Assembly (NCBI RefSeq): GCF_029759835.1
Contig: NZ_JAJJND010000019.1
Coordinates: 1 to 33,149, forward strand
DNA from: Acetobacter sp. AN02
GTDB taxonomy: Bacteria > Pseudomonadota > Alphaproteobacteria > Acetobacterales > Acetobacteraceae
DNA length: 33,149 nt
Direction: 5' to 3'
The notes under the pieces were generated by a model. It did not search any database. It worked only from the letters and a program-made list of their open reading frames with translations, and was not told where the DNA came from. Position numbers and translations under genes: made by a program. The stretch's first letter is position 1. Each line of letters begins with the position of its first letter. Shown here piece by piece: positions 23,468 to 31,373 of this stretch.

Positions 23468-23777
23468 TAATATTTACTATATATTTTTCTGTATACCGCG
23501 TATATATTTATAATATAGATCGTATTTCCTGAAGTGAATACGATATTTCCTCAGTAATGAGGATGACTATGCTCCTGTTAATTTCGCAAATTCCCAAGTG
23601 ATATAAATTATTCAGAATAAAAAAAAGATCAGTAATATAATTTATATCAGCATCACGGGAGGATACCTGATAACGAACAGTGACATCATAAATACTACTT
23701 ATAAAAATGTTACAAGAGTATTTATTTCAGTATAGAGGAAAAATTCTATATTTCTTACATAAAAATAAGATATAATT
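23468..23777 (+). other. AT-rich intergenic stretch, no gene found
   Basis: About 310 bases of clearly low GC compared with the rest. It holds A/T runs and TATATA-type strings, a TATAAT at 23771-23776 that could serve as a -10 element for the gene after it, and no frame longer than a few codons with a ribosome site. I see no repeat pair, tRNA or transposon end. Confidence 0.6.
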
Positions 23778-24347
23778 ATGGATATAAACTCATTTTTTAT
23801 AACAGAAATAAATGAAAATTTTTATTTTAGTTTTTTTCTCTTCTGTCTGGTTACTTTTCCGTCTCAGGCAGAAGATAGAGTCTTCTCAACCATCCTTCAG
23901 TGTAAAAATTCTCATGCGATTATAAAAAGCACGTGCGATATATCGTCAAAAGATATTTTCTGTCCTTCACAGGTCATGACTGTAAAGTGGACTGATCATA
24001 CAGGTGAACATACCAGAAATATCGATTTTACATGGCGCAAACAAAAGCAGCCACAAAAACTGATAGATAGCTGGGCATGTATTACAAACCAGAAAAAAGA
24101 ATCATATTTTATACTGAGCTGGAGCTGTACAGCCAGCCCGGCAGGTACTCCGATGTCTTCTGCGGACTACTGCAGTGAGGAAGACGGATCTCATAATCTT
24201 ATACAGATCATCGATCTTTACGGAAAAGACCTTGATGCAGATCATTCTCTTCTTTCCCGATCCAATACGGATCTTATTAAAAATATCGGGGTTGATCAGA
24301 TTCTGAATAATTCCGGCATAAAAATGAATGATGTAAAACTGTATTGA
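23778..24347 (+). CDS. Orphan secreted Cys-containing protein of low GC; start possibly frameshifted
   Basis: A 189-codon frame rich in Lys, Asn, Ile and Ser, unlike its neighbours in codon use. It has a hydrophobic stretch FYFSFFLFCLVTF followed by a signal-peptidase site SQA before EDRVF. The mature part (about 155 residues) has six or more cysteines (in LQCKNS, STCDIS, FCPS, ACITN, WSCTAS, YCSEE), suggesting disulphides, and ends with a hydrophilic helix. As written, the N-terminus MDINSFFITEINEN is acidic, which is unusual before a signal core. An ATG at 23812 in the next frame gives MKIFILVFF and would rejoin the main frame if the T7 tract at 23831-23837 had one more T. No family recognised; likely horizontally acquired. 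Confidence 0.6.
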   Translation: MDINSFFITEINENFYFSFFLFCLVTFPSQAEDRVFSTILQCKNSHAIIKSTCDISSKDIFCPSQVMTVKWTDHTGEHTRNIDFTWRKQKQPQKLIDSWACITNQKKESYFILSWSCTASPAGTPMSSADYCSEEDGSHNLIQIIDLYGKDLDADHSLLSRSNTDLIKNIGVDQILNNSGIKMNDVKLY

Positions 24348-24432
24348 TCTCCCCTTTTAAAGAGGAACTGGAGCCTGATCGGGCCCTGTTCCCGGATCTG
24401 AGACAGACCGGAAACATCGGAACGGGGAGTGG

Positions 24433-25386
24433 TCAGACCGCTTCCCGCCCCTCGATCTGGCGGCAGGCAGCCAGATAGGTGTTGCGCAGCAGGCAGGCGA
24501 TCGTCATCGGTCCGACCCCGCCCGGAACCGGCGTGATGCGTCCGGCAACCGGAGCAACCTCGTCAAATGCCACATCTCCCACCAGCCGCGTCTTGCCCGA
24601 CTCAGTGGGAATGCGCGTGATACCAACATCGATCACGGTCGCACCAGGCTTGATCCAGTCCTTCCTGACCAGACCGGACACACCCGTCGCGACAACGAGA
24701 ATATCGCCCTGGCGTGCGATCTCTGCCGTGTCCCGGGTCTCTTTATGCGCGATCGTGACCGTGCATCCTTCGGAAAGAAGCAGTTCCGCCATCGGTTTAC
24801 CGACCAGGCTCGATGCCCCGATAACCACGGCGTGAAGCCCCTTGAGATTATCGCCAAGCTCTGATTTCAGTAGCATAAGGCAGCCCAGCGGCGTGCAGGG
24901 CACAAGTCCCGGCGTGCCCAGGCTCAGGCGACCGGCATTAATCTCTCCGAGGCCATCAACGTCTTTATCGGCCAGGATCGCGTTAGTTATCCTGCGGGGA
25001 TCAAGACCGGCAGGGAGCGGAAGCTGTACGAGAATACCATGAATTTCCGGATCCGCGTTCAGACGCCCGATCAGCGCCAGAAGCTCTGCCTCGGTCGTCG
25101 TTTCGGGCAGCATATCCATAAAGGAACGCATACCGGCACGATGCGTCTGAAGCGCCTTGTTACGGACATAGACCTCGCTTGCCGGATCATTCCCGACAAG
25201 GATCACGGCAAGCCCGGGGATCACACCATGTCGCGCGTGAAATTCCTTTACATCATCAGCCGTTTTCCGGATGAGATTCGCCGCGAAGGATTTACCGTCG
25301 ATCAGACGGCCGCGCTCACCTTCCGGTGCGGAAGCTGTGCCGGGGTTGCGGGAAGAGGAAGTTTCGGGTGAGGGTTGCTCAGACAT
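24433..25386 (-). CDS. folD: Methylenetetrahydrofolate dehydrogenase / methenyltetrahydrofolate cyclohydrolase
   Basis: A 317-residue bifunctional enzyme of one-carbon metabolism, interconverting 5,10-methylene- and 10-formyl-tetrahydrofolate with NADP in the cytoplasm. The catalytic Tyr73-x-x-x-Lys77 pair is seen in [24 protein letters not shown] contacts the folate, [11 protein letters not shown] is the third conserved block, [17 protein letters not shown] is the dinucleotide motif (Ala where most have Arg), and [16 protein letters not shown] is the C-terminal signature. It is about 30 residues longer than usual, with a Ser/Pro/Glu-rich N-terminal extension. ATG 25386 has no strong ribosome site. 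It diverges from the threonine aldolase gene across 72 nt. Confidence 0.95.
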   Translation of the reverse strand: MSEQPSPETSSSRNPGTASAPEGERGRLIDGKSFAANLIRKTADDVKEFHARHGVIPGLAVILVGNDPASEVYVRNKALQTHRAGMRSFMDMLPETTTEAELLALIGRLNADPEIHGILVQLPLPAGLDPRRITNAILADKDVDGLGEINAGRLSLGTPGLVPCTPLGCLMLLKSELGDNLKGLHAVVIGASSLVGKPMAELLLSEGCTVTIAHKETRDTAEIARQGDILVVATGVSGLVRKDWIKPGATVIDVGITRIPTESGKTRLVGDVAFDEVAPVAGRITPVPGGVGPMTIACLLRNTYLAACRQIEGREAV

Positions 25387-25458
25387 GGCGGATGATCGGA
25401 CTCACACTCTGACTAAATGTTACGGACGTGGTTTACAGGGCATCAGGGACACCAAGGA

Positions 25459-26514
25459 ATGGAACAGATACGCAGGAATTTCGCCAGCGACAATGTCGCA
25501 CCGGTCAGCCCTGAAATCATGGCAGCCCTGGCGGAGGCCAATCGGGGGGCCGCTCCGTCCTATGGCGGAGATGAATGGACCCTGAGGCTGCAGGCAAAAG
25601 TCACGGAAATTTTTGAAACTCCCCCGGCCGCGATCCTTCCCGTCACGACAGGAACCGCCTCCAACGCCCTGGCACTCAGCGCGCTTACCCCGCCCTGGGG
25701 AGCCGTGCTGTGCGACGAGAGCGCGCATATCCTCAGTGATGAATGCGGAGCGCCGGAATTTTTCATGCATGGCGGCAAGCTCCGGCAGATTGCCTCTCCC
25801 GATGGCCGTATTGATCCGGAAATGCTGTCCCGCGCCATCGATCACGCGGATTTCCGGGGCATCCATGACAGCCGCCTGACCGCTCTCAGCCTCACCCAGG
25901 CCACGGAATGGGGCACGGTTTATTCCCTTGAACACTGCCGGGAGCTGACGGACCGCGCCAGAGCCTCCGGCCTTGGCGTGCATATGGATGGAGCACGGTT
26001 TGCAAATGCGCTGGCAACGCTGGGATGCACACCCGCAGAGGCAAGCTGGAAAGCCGGTGTCGATATCCTCTCGCTCGGTGCGACAAAAAACGGTGCACTC
26101 GCAGCGGAACTGCTGATCATTTTCAATCCGTCCTACACGAACGACATGACCCGCAGGATGAAACGCGGCGGACATATCTGGTCCAAGCAACGCTTCCAGA
26201 GCGCACAGCTTCTGGCGTGGTTTGAGGATGATCTCTGGCTGCGCAACGCAGCCCAGGCCAACGCGATGGCCACACGTCTTGCCCACGGCCTGGGCCGCCA
26301 TCCGGGCGCGACACTTCCTTTTCCCACGGAAAGCAACGAGGTCTTTGTCATCCTTCCTGAAGCCGTCGTCGGTCATCTGGAAGCGGCAGGGTTCGTTTTC
26401 TACCGGTGGGAGACGCCACCGGGGATCACCGGGGTTCTGATCCGCCTGGTCTGCCGCTATGATACGCAGGAACAGGATGTTGATGCCCTGCTCGAGGCGC
26501 TCGACAGCTTCTGA
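25459..26514 (+). CDS. Low-specificity L-threonine aldolase (PLP enzyme)
   Basis: A 351-residue fold-type I PLP enzyme that should split L-threonine or L-allo-threonine into glycine and acetaldehyde. Family landmarks: FASDNVAPVSPEIM at the start, PSYGGDEWT, TGTASNALAL for phosphate binding, CDESAHI with the His that stacks on PLP, HMDGARFANAL with the Asp that holds the PLP nitrogen, and SLGATKNG with the Schiff-base Lys210. ATG 25459 follows AGGG by about 10 nt; an in-frame start at 25417 has poorer support. Divergent from folD, so glycine made here and folate one-carbon units share a control region, a sensible pairing. It is 36 nt from the RidA gene, which may be cotranscribed. Confidence 0.9.
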   Translation: MEQIRRNFASDNVAPVSPEIMAALAEANRGAAPSYGGDEWTLRLQAKVTEIFETPPAAILPVTTGTASNALALSALTPPWGAVLCDESAHILSDECGAPEFFMHGGKLRQIASPDGRIDPEMLSRAIDHADFRGIHDSRLTALSLTQATEWGTVYSLEHCRELTDRARASGLGVHMDGARFANALATLGCTPAEASWKAGVDILSLGATKNGALAAELLIIFNPSYTNDMTRRMKRGGHIWSKQRFQSAQLLAWFEDDLWLRNAAQANAMATRLAHGLGRHPGATLPFPTESNEVFVILPEAVVGHLEAAGFVFYRWETPPGITGVLIRLVCRYDTQEQDVDALLEALDSF

Positions 26515-26550
26515 TCGCGATCTTTAACCCCATACAGCGAAAGTTCTTTC

Positions 26551-27015
26551 ATGTCCGATACACCTGACTCCCGCCTTGCCACTCTTGGCATCACCCTGCC
26601 CGTCCCGGCCGTGCCGGTCGCAAATTACGTTTCATGGACACGCTCCGGCTCCCTGATCGTCATTTCCGGACAGCTCCCCTTAAAGGACGGAAAGCTTCTC
26701 GCTACCGGCAAGCTGGGCGGAGCCGTAACGGAGGAAACCGGTGCTCTGGCAGCGAAATACTGTATGATCGGGCTGATTGCGCAGCTTAAATCGGCTGTGG
26801 GAGATCTGGGGAAGGTCCGCAAGGTTCAGCGTCTCGGAGGATTCATTTCCTGCACACCGGATTTTACGAATCATGCAGCTGTCATGAACGGTGCATCCGA
26901 TTTTTCCGTCGCCGTGTTCGGAGATGCCGGACGCCACGCACGCTCCACGGTCGGTGTGCCGTCCCTGCCGCTTGATGCGCCAGTGGAGGTGGAAGGCCTC
27001 TTTGAGGTCGACTGA
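26551..27015 (+). CDS. RidA family protein (YjgF/YER057c/UK114)
   Basis: A 154-residue member of the RidA superfamily, which clears reactive enamine/imine intermediates released by PLP enzymes. Seen are LPVPAVPVANYVSWTRSGSLIVISGQLP, then a long helix LAAKYCMIGLIAQLKSAVGDLGKVRKVQRL, and the closing GVPSLPLDAPVEVEGLFEVD. The Arg usual in R-x-x-V is within ARSTVGVPSLP. It belongs to the longer (YjgH-like) subgroup. It lies 36 nt behind the threonine aldolase gene, a PLP enzyme, which fits the role of damage control. The ribosome site is weak. It is followed by the acyltransferase gene after 6 nt. Confidence 0.88.
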   Translation: MSDTPDSRLATLGITLPVPAVPVANYVSWTRSGSLIVISGQLPLKDGKLLATGKLGGAVTEETGALAAKYCMIGLIAQLKSAVGDLGKVRKVQRLGGFISCTPDFTNHAAVMNGASDFSVAVFGDAGRHARSTVGVPSLPLDAPVEVEGLFEVD

Positions 27016-27021
27016 TCCGAT

Positions 27022-28167
27022 ATGACGGAATGGATCCTGTCCCTGCATGATGCAATATCCGGTATTCCCGCCTCGGACTGGGATGCATGTGCAGGACAGG
27101 ATAATCCGTTTGTAAGCCACGCATTTTTATCGGCACTGGAAGACAGTGGTTCCGCGGGTCCGCGGACGGGATGGCTGCCCCGGCATATGTGCCTGTCTGA
27201 CGGGACAGGAAAGATCTATGCCGTTGCAGCAGCCTGGCTGAAATCCCATTCCTTCGGCGAATATGTTTTCGACCACGGATGGGCACGGGCTTTTGAGCAG
27301 GCCGGCGGACAATACTATCCCAAACTTCAGATCGCGATTCCGTTTTCTCCTGTTCCCGGGCCGAGACTTCTCATACATCCTGATGCCCCGGCAGGCGCGC
27401 GCGATGCTCTGATTCAGGCCATCAGCCAGTATATGGAAGAAATGAATCTGTCTTCCGCGCATGTCACATTCTGCACGGAACAGGATCAGTCTGCACTGCA
27501 CAGAGCCGAGTGGCTGGAGAGACTCGGTATTCAGTATCACTGGTCCAATCATCATTTCAGAACCTTCGATGATTTTCTGGAAACTCTTTCATCCCGCAAG
27601 AGAAAATCGATCCGGCGTGAGCGGAAGGCCGCGCTGGAATCCGGTCTGGAGTTCCGGACACTGTGCGGTGCGGATATCACCGAAGCACACTGGGATGCGT
27701 TCTTCGGCTTCTACCACGCAACCGTCGATCGCAAATGGGGACAAGCCTATCTGACCCGACGGTTTTTCTCTCTCCTCGGAGCATATCTGGAAAAAAACGT
27801 CGTTCTCATGATGGCTTTCCACAACGGCCGCCCGGTCGCAGGGGCCCTCAATCTGGCCGGAACTGACACGCTCTATGGCCGGAACTGGGGATGTTCGGAG
27901 GAACATCCGTTCCTTCATTTCGAACTGTGCTATTACAGAGCGATTGATTTCGCGATCGAACACGGACTTTCACGTGTAGAGGCCGGGGCGCAGGGTGAGC
28001 ACAAAATTCAGCGCGGCTATCTTCCCGTGCTCACCCGGTCGGCCCATCTGATCGCACATCCGGGACTGCGTGACGCCGTCTCAGGTTTTCTTGATCAGGA
28101 ACGCGCCGCCATTCTGGAAGAGGCCGAAGCGCTGCTCGCGTTCTCCCCCTTCCGGAAAGACGGCTGA
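27022..28167 (+). CDS. GNAT-like acyltransferase, COG3146/DUF482 family
   Basis: A 381-residue protein of the COG3146 family, related to FemAB-type tRNA-dependent or peptidoglycan-modifying acyltransferases. Recognisable blocks: ISGIPASDWDACAGQDNPFVSHAFLSALEDSGSA, GWLPRHMCL, FGEYVFDHGWARAFEQAGGQYYPKLQ, FLETLSSRKRKSIRRERKAA, then YRAIDFAIEHGLSRVEAGAQGEHKIQRGY. GNAT folds bind acetyl-CoA, but the acceptor for this group is not established. It begins 6 nt after the RidA gene. It converges on the SDR gene with a 3-nt gap, so the two stops are nearly touching and there is no room for a separate terminator. Confidence 0.85.
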   Translation: MTEWILSLHDAISGIPASDWDACAGQDNPFVSHAFLSALEDSGSAGPRTGWLPRHMCLSDGTGKIYAVAAAWLKSHSFGEYVFDHGWARAFEQAGGQYYPKLQIAIPFSPVPGPRLLIHPDAPAGARDALIQAISQYMEEMNLSSAHVTFCTEQDQSALHRAEWLERLGIQYHWSNHHFRTFDDFLETLSSRKRKSIRRERKAALESGLEFRTLCGADITEAHWDAFFGFYHATVDRKWGQAYLTRRFFSLLGAYLEKNVVLMMAFHNGRPVAGALNLAGTDTLYGRNWGCSEEHPFLHFELCYYRAIDFAIEHGLSRVEAGAQGEHKIQRGYLPVLTRSAHLIAHPGLRDAVSGFLDQERAAILEEAEALLAFSPFRKDG

Positions 28168-28170
28168 TCG

Positions 28171-28902
28171 TCAGGCGCAGAGACCCCCGTCAACCGTCAG
28201 TGTGGTCCCGGTGATATAGCCCGCTGCAGGGCTGGCCAGAAACGAAACGGCCCTGGCGATATCTGTGGTTTTTCCATAAGACTGCGTTGCCGTGAATGAG
28301 CGGATCAGATCCGCACCGCTGCCGTCTGCCGGGTTGAGATCCGTATCGACCGGGCCGGGCTGGATAACGTTTGCCGTAATTCCACGCTGCCCCATATCGC
28401 GCGCCACACCCTGTGCAAATCCGATCAGAGCGGCTTTCGTTGCAGCATACAGGGAAATTCCCGGGAAAGGTGCCCTCTCCCCGAAGGCAGATCCCATATA
28501 GATCAGCCGGCCACCCTCTTTCATATGCCTGGTGGCTTCCATGGTCTCCACCATGACCGCACGCAGGTTCAGATTAAGAACCCGGTCAATATCCTCAATC
28601 GTCATCTCATTAATCGGACCATACGGATACATGCCCGCATTACAGATCAGAACATCAATCCGTCCGAACTCAGAAAGTGCTGCGGCAATCACAACCCGGT
28701 TCCCCTCAGTCGTGGAACCGTCAGCCTTCACGGCCAGCGCCCTGCGCCCCTTGTCACGAATCCCCTGGGCTGTCTTCTCTGCCGCTGCCGCATTGCCGGC
28801 ATAGGACAGAACGACGTCCAGCCCGTCTTCAGCAAGCTGAAGTGCTGCAGCCGCGCCGATCCCCCGACTGCCGCCAGTTACAATAGCCACACGTGTCGTC
28901 AT
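28171..28902 (-). CDS. SDR-family oxidoreductase (3-oxoacyl-ACP reductase type)
   Basis: A 243-residue classical SDR with a full active site: TGGSRGIGAAAALQLAEDG for NADP binding, CNAGMYPYG, Ser138 in YMGSAFG, Tyr152 and Lys156 in LYAATKAALIG, and PGPVDTDLNPA. C-terminal ITGTTLTVDGGLCA is typical. It reduces a keto group on an acyl or other small substrate with NADPH; the exact one is not clear. AGGAAAG stands before ATG 28902. It stands alone on this strand, converging with the acyltransferase gene. Unlike the SDR next to purF, it keeps all catalytic residues. Confidence 0.9.
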   Translation of the reverse strand: MTTRVAIVTGGSRGIGAAAALQLAEDGLDVVLSYAGNAAAAEKTAQGIRDKGRRALAVKADGSTTEGNRVVIAAALSEFGRIDVLICNAGMYPYGPINEMTIEDIDRVLNLNLRAVMVETMEATRHMKEGGRLIYMGSAFGERAPFPGISLYAATKAALIGFAQGVARDMGQRGITANVIQPGPVDTDLNPADGSGADLIRSFTATQSYGKTTDIARAVSFLASPAAGYITGTTLTVDGGLCA

Positions 28903-29045
28903 GAGAAATTTCTTTCCTGCTGAGAATTCCGAGACAGACTTTCTTCGAAAAAAGAAAGCGCTGCAGAATACCTAGAGGAAAGCGGAATATCCGTGAACCT
29001 GACAGAAACCCGATCTGCAGGATATATTTTTCCGGACAGGGAAAC

Positions 29046-29121
29046 TGGTGGAGCCAATCGGAATCGAACCGACGACCTCCTGAATGCCATTCAGGCGCTC
29101 TCCCAACTGAGCTATGGCCCC
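29046..29121 (-). tRNA. tRNA-Ala (GGC anticodon), CCA encoded
   Basis: The minus strand gives GGGGCCA / TGGCTCC as acceptor stem (one G-T pair), then A and encoded CCA. D arm TAGCTCAGTTGGGAGAGCGCC; anticodon arm CCTGA-ATGGCAT-TCAGG with anticodon GGC for GCC and GCT alanine codons; T arm GTCGGTTCGATTCCGAT. Length 76 nt. Confidence 0.95.
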
Positions 29122-29239
29122 ATCCGTCCTTTGCATCACATACTGATGCTCAGGCAGCGGCGCTCCCTATACCGCCCCTGCACCATAACCGCAAGCCCGT
29201 TCCGGAAAATATCGGCAAAAAACTTTCCGTAACCGCCCG

Positions 29240-29884
29240 TCAGACATCAGCAATCGCGCCACAGACCCGCAATCCTTCCAGAAGAGGAAGCAGGGGGAGA
29301 CCAAGAACCGCACTGTGCTCCCCGCTGACAGAGGCAAACAGATGGATTCCCGCCCCCTCCAGGCGATAGGCCCCCACACTGCTCAGACAGGCCTCTCCCT
29401 CTTCCTCAAGATAGCGATCAAGAAACGCATCCGAAAAATCCCGCATGACCAGTTCAGGCCGGGCAACATGCTGCCAGAGCACACGTCCGCCATATATAAG
29501 CACAACCGCCGTGTGCAGATGATGCTCCCTGCCTCTGAGCCTGCAGAGCTGCCGGCGGGCATCCGCCATATCCTCCGGCTTGTCGAACCACGCACCATCA
29601 CAGCTCAGCATCTGATCGGCACCGATCACCAGAGACCCGGGATGCAGTGCAGAGACAGCCGCAGCCTTGGCCCTGGCCAGAGCAGAAGCAACCTCGTCCG
29701 GTGTGGACCCGTGCGCGCGCCCTTCCTCTTTCAGAGGCCCCTCATTCACCTCGGGCCGGACAGCGGTAAACGGAACTCCTGCAGAGGAGAGAATTTTCTG
29801 TCTTGTCACGGAAGTACTCGCGAGGATGAGATCAGTACTCATCCGGATCCACGGAGTTTTCCGTACTATTTCCTCTGCGCGCAT
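29240..29884 (-). CDS. maf: Maf family nucleotide pyrophosphatase
   Basis: A 214-residue Maf/YhdE/YceF-type protein. Family members hydrolyse non-canonical or pyrimidine nucleoside triphosphates to the monophosphate. Landmarks: LILASTSVTRQKILSSAGVPF, VIGADQMLSCDG, KPEDMADARRQLCRLRGREHHLHTAV, YLEEEGEACLSSVGAYRLEGAGIHLF, SGEHSAVLGLPLLPLLEGL. ATG 29884 has AAGGG 6 nt upstream and is used here; a second in-frame ATG at 29842 gives the short N-terminus more usual in the family. The 5' end of the gene belongs to the GTAC-rich zone of the candidate origin. It faces away from hemE. Confidence 0.9.
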   Translation of the reverse strand: MRAEEIVRKTPWIRMSTDLILASTSVTRQKILSSAGVPFTAVRPEVNEGPLKEEGRAHGSTPDEVASALARAKAAAVSALHPGSLVIGADQMLSCDGAWFDKPEDMADARRQLCRLRGREHHLHTAVVLIYGGRVLWQHVARPELVMRDFSDAFLDRYLEEEGEACLSSVGAYRLEGAGIHLFASVSGEHSAVLGLPLLPLLEGLRVCGAIADV

Positions 29885-30305
29885 GTATTTCCCTTCAGGT
29901 ACCGGAGTCGGAGTCGGATGAAAAACAGGCTTATATCCCTGTCAGTACTTTCGCAGGTACCGGGGTACATGGGGATAGTACTGACTGCCGGAGAGACCCG
30001 TGTGGAGTACCGGGGACAGATCGTCCATCCGCATATCCGGTGAGTTGTACACAGCCCTCTGTCGGCAATTTCCGGATAACTTTCTCAAACCCCCGGAAAC
30101 CCGCGAGTCCCGGAGTTGTACACAGTGTGGAAAAAACGGGGTACATTTTCGGAATATCGGGTACCCCGTCATCCACAGGCCCAATAAACATCTTTCATTT
30201 CTATTTTCTCTTTTCCTGTTTTAGAGAAGAGCCTGCAGATCGGGGACAGCCTTACAGGCGGGCCTCCGGTAGGGTTCTGAGACAGGTAAAGAGGCTGGCT
30301 GAACG
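29885..30305. other. Candidate chromosomal replication origin (oriC) between maf and hemE
   Basis: A 421-base gap with no gene. It contains TTGTACACA twice (30045-30053, 30116-30124), each within the exact 13-mer GAGTTGTACACAG; TGTGGAAAA (30126-30134; TTTTCCACA on the minus strand); TCATCCACA (30169-30177); and weaker TTATCCGGA (30071-30079, minus). These match the DnaA-box consensus TTATNCACA with one or two changes. A T-rich stretch at about 30182-30231 next to the boxes could be the unwinding element. Ten GTAC tetramers lie between 29899 and 30164, and the 10-mers CAGGTACCGG (29896, 29954) and CGGGGTACAT (29961, 30137) repeat exactly. In Caulobacter and related alphaproteobacteria oriC lies beside hemE. 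No TTAA-N7-TTAA CtrA site was seen. The gap must also hold the maf and hemE promoters. Confidence 0.72.
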
Positions 30306-31373
30306 ATGACGAAGGAAACCAAGCGGCTTCTGCGCGTGCTGAACGGAGAATCCGTGTGGCCGCCTCCGGTATGGCTCATGCGGCAGGCCGGCCGGTTTCT
30401 GCCCGAATTCAGGGCCTTGCGGGAAAAAGCTGATTTTCTTACCCGCTGCATGACGCCGGATATCGCGACGGAAATCACGCTCCAGCCGATCCGCCGCTTC
30501 GGCATGGACGGGGCGATCCTCTTCTCCGACATCCTCGTCCTGCCCTGGGCCATGGGTCAGTCCCTGGAGTTCATCGAAGGCCGGGGCCCGGTGCTCGGAC
30601 CAATCCGGAGCGCGGCTGATCTGGCACGGCTCGACCCGGCCCGCATTCCTGAAAGAACCGCGCCCGTGCTGGAGACGCTGGGCCGGCTGCGGGCTCAGCT
30701 GGACGGGCCGGACGCAATCGGGGTGGCCGCTCCGGGAAGCGTGACACAGATCGGCTTTGCAGGCTCTCCCTTCACCGTGTCGTGCTACATGGTCGAGGGG
30801 CACGGTTCCCGCGAATTCGCGTCCGTGCGCAGGATGTCATACGAGGAACCTGCCCTTTATGATCGCCTCATCGCGCTCCTGACCGAGACGACAACCGAAT
30901 TCCTGTCCGCCCAGATAAAGGCCGGAGCAGAGGCGGTGATGCTGTTCGATTCCTGGGCAGGACTGCTGCCGCCTTCAGAATTCCGGCGGCATGTGATCGC
31001 GCCTACGCGCCAGATCACGAAGGAGCTGAAAAACCGTCATCCGGATATCCGTGTGATCGGCTTCCCCCGGCTGGCCGGTGTGATGGCTCCCGAATATGCT
31101 CGTGAGACCGGTGTGGACGTGATGGCGCTTGATACCGGTGCGGATTTTGCAAAAATTGCGGCTGAAGTCCCGAACGATCTGGTTCTGCAGGGAAATCTCG
31201 ACCCGCTTGCCGTTCTTGCCGGCGGAGACGCCATGCGCAGGGAGGTTCTGGCAATCCGCGAGGCTGGACGCGGACGTCCGCACGTGTTCAATCTGGGTCA
31301 CGGTGTTCTGCCGGAAACCCCACCGGAGCACGTCGGTGATCTGATCCGCACACTGAGGGAGACCGGCCTGTGA
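30306..31373 (+). CDS. hemE: Uroporphyrinogen decarboxylase
   Basis: A 355-residue enzyme that removes four carboxyl groups from uroporphyrinogen III to give coproporphyrinogen III in haem synthesis. The first signature PPVWLMRQAGRFLPEF carries the conserved Arg residues at the pocket; MDGAILFSDILVLPWAMG carries the catalytic Asp; then GFAGSPFTVSCYMVEG, LFDSWAGLL and VFNLGHGVLPETPPEHV near the C-terminus. ATG 30306 has AGAGG about 11 nt upstream. Its stop overlaps the next start by 4 nt (GTGA at 31370-31373). It is the first gene right of the candidate origin, as in Caulobacter. Confidence 0.97.
   Translation: MTKETKRLLRVLNGESVWPPPVWLMRQAGRFLPEFRALREKADFLTRCMTPDIATEITLQPIRRFGMDGAILFSDILVLPWAMGQSLEFIEGRGPVLGPIRSAADLARLDPARIPERTAPVLETLGRLRAQLDGPDAIGVAAPGSVTQIGFAGSPFTVSCYMVEGHGSREFASVRRMSYEEPALYDRLIALLTETTTEFLSAQIKAGAEAVMLFDSWAGLLPPSEFRRHVIAPTRQITKELKNRHPDIRVIGFPRLAGVMAPEYARETGVDVMALDTGADFAKIAAEVPNDLVLQGNLDPLAVLAGGDAMRREVLAIREAGRGRPHVFNLGHGVLPETPPEHVGDLIRTLRETGL

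Noticed and set aside
24377-24398. Hairpin between the orphan gene and folD as a bidirectional terminator
   Set aside because: The stem has a bulge and no T tract follows closely on either strand.
25420-26376. 318-codon minus-strand frame antisense to the threonine aldolase
   Set aside because: The aldolase on the other strand has every family motif; the antisense frame has none.
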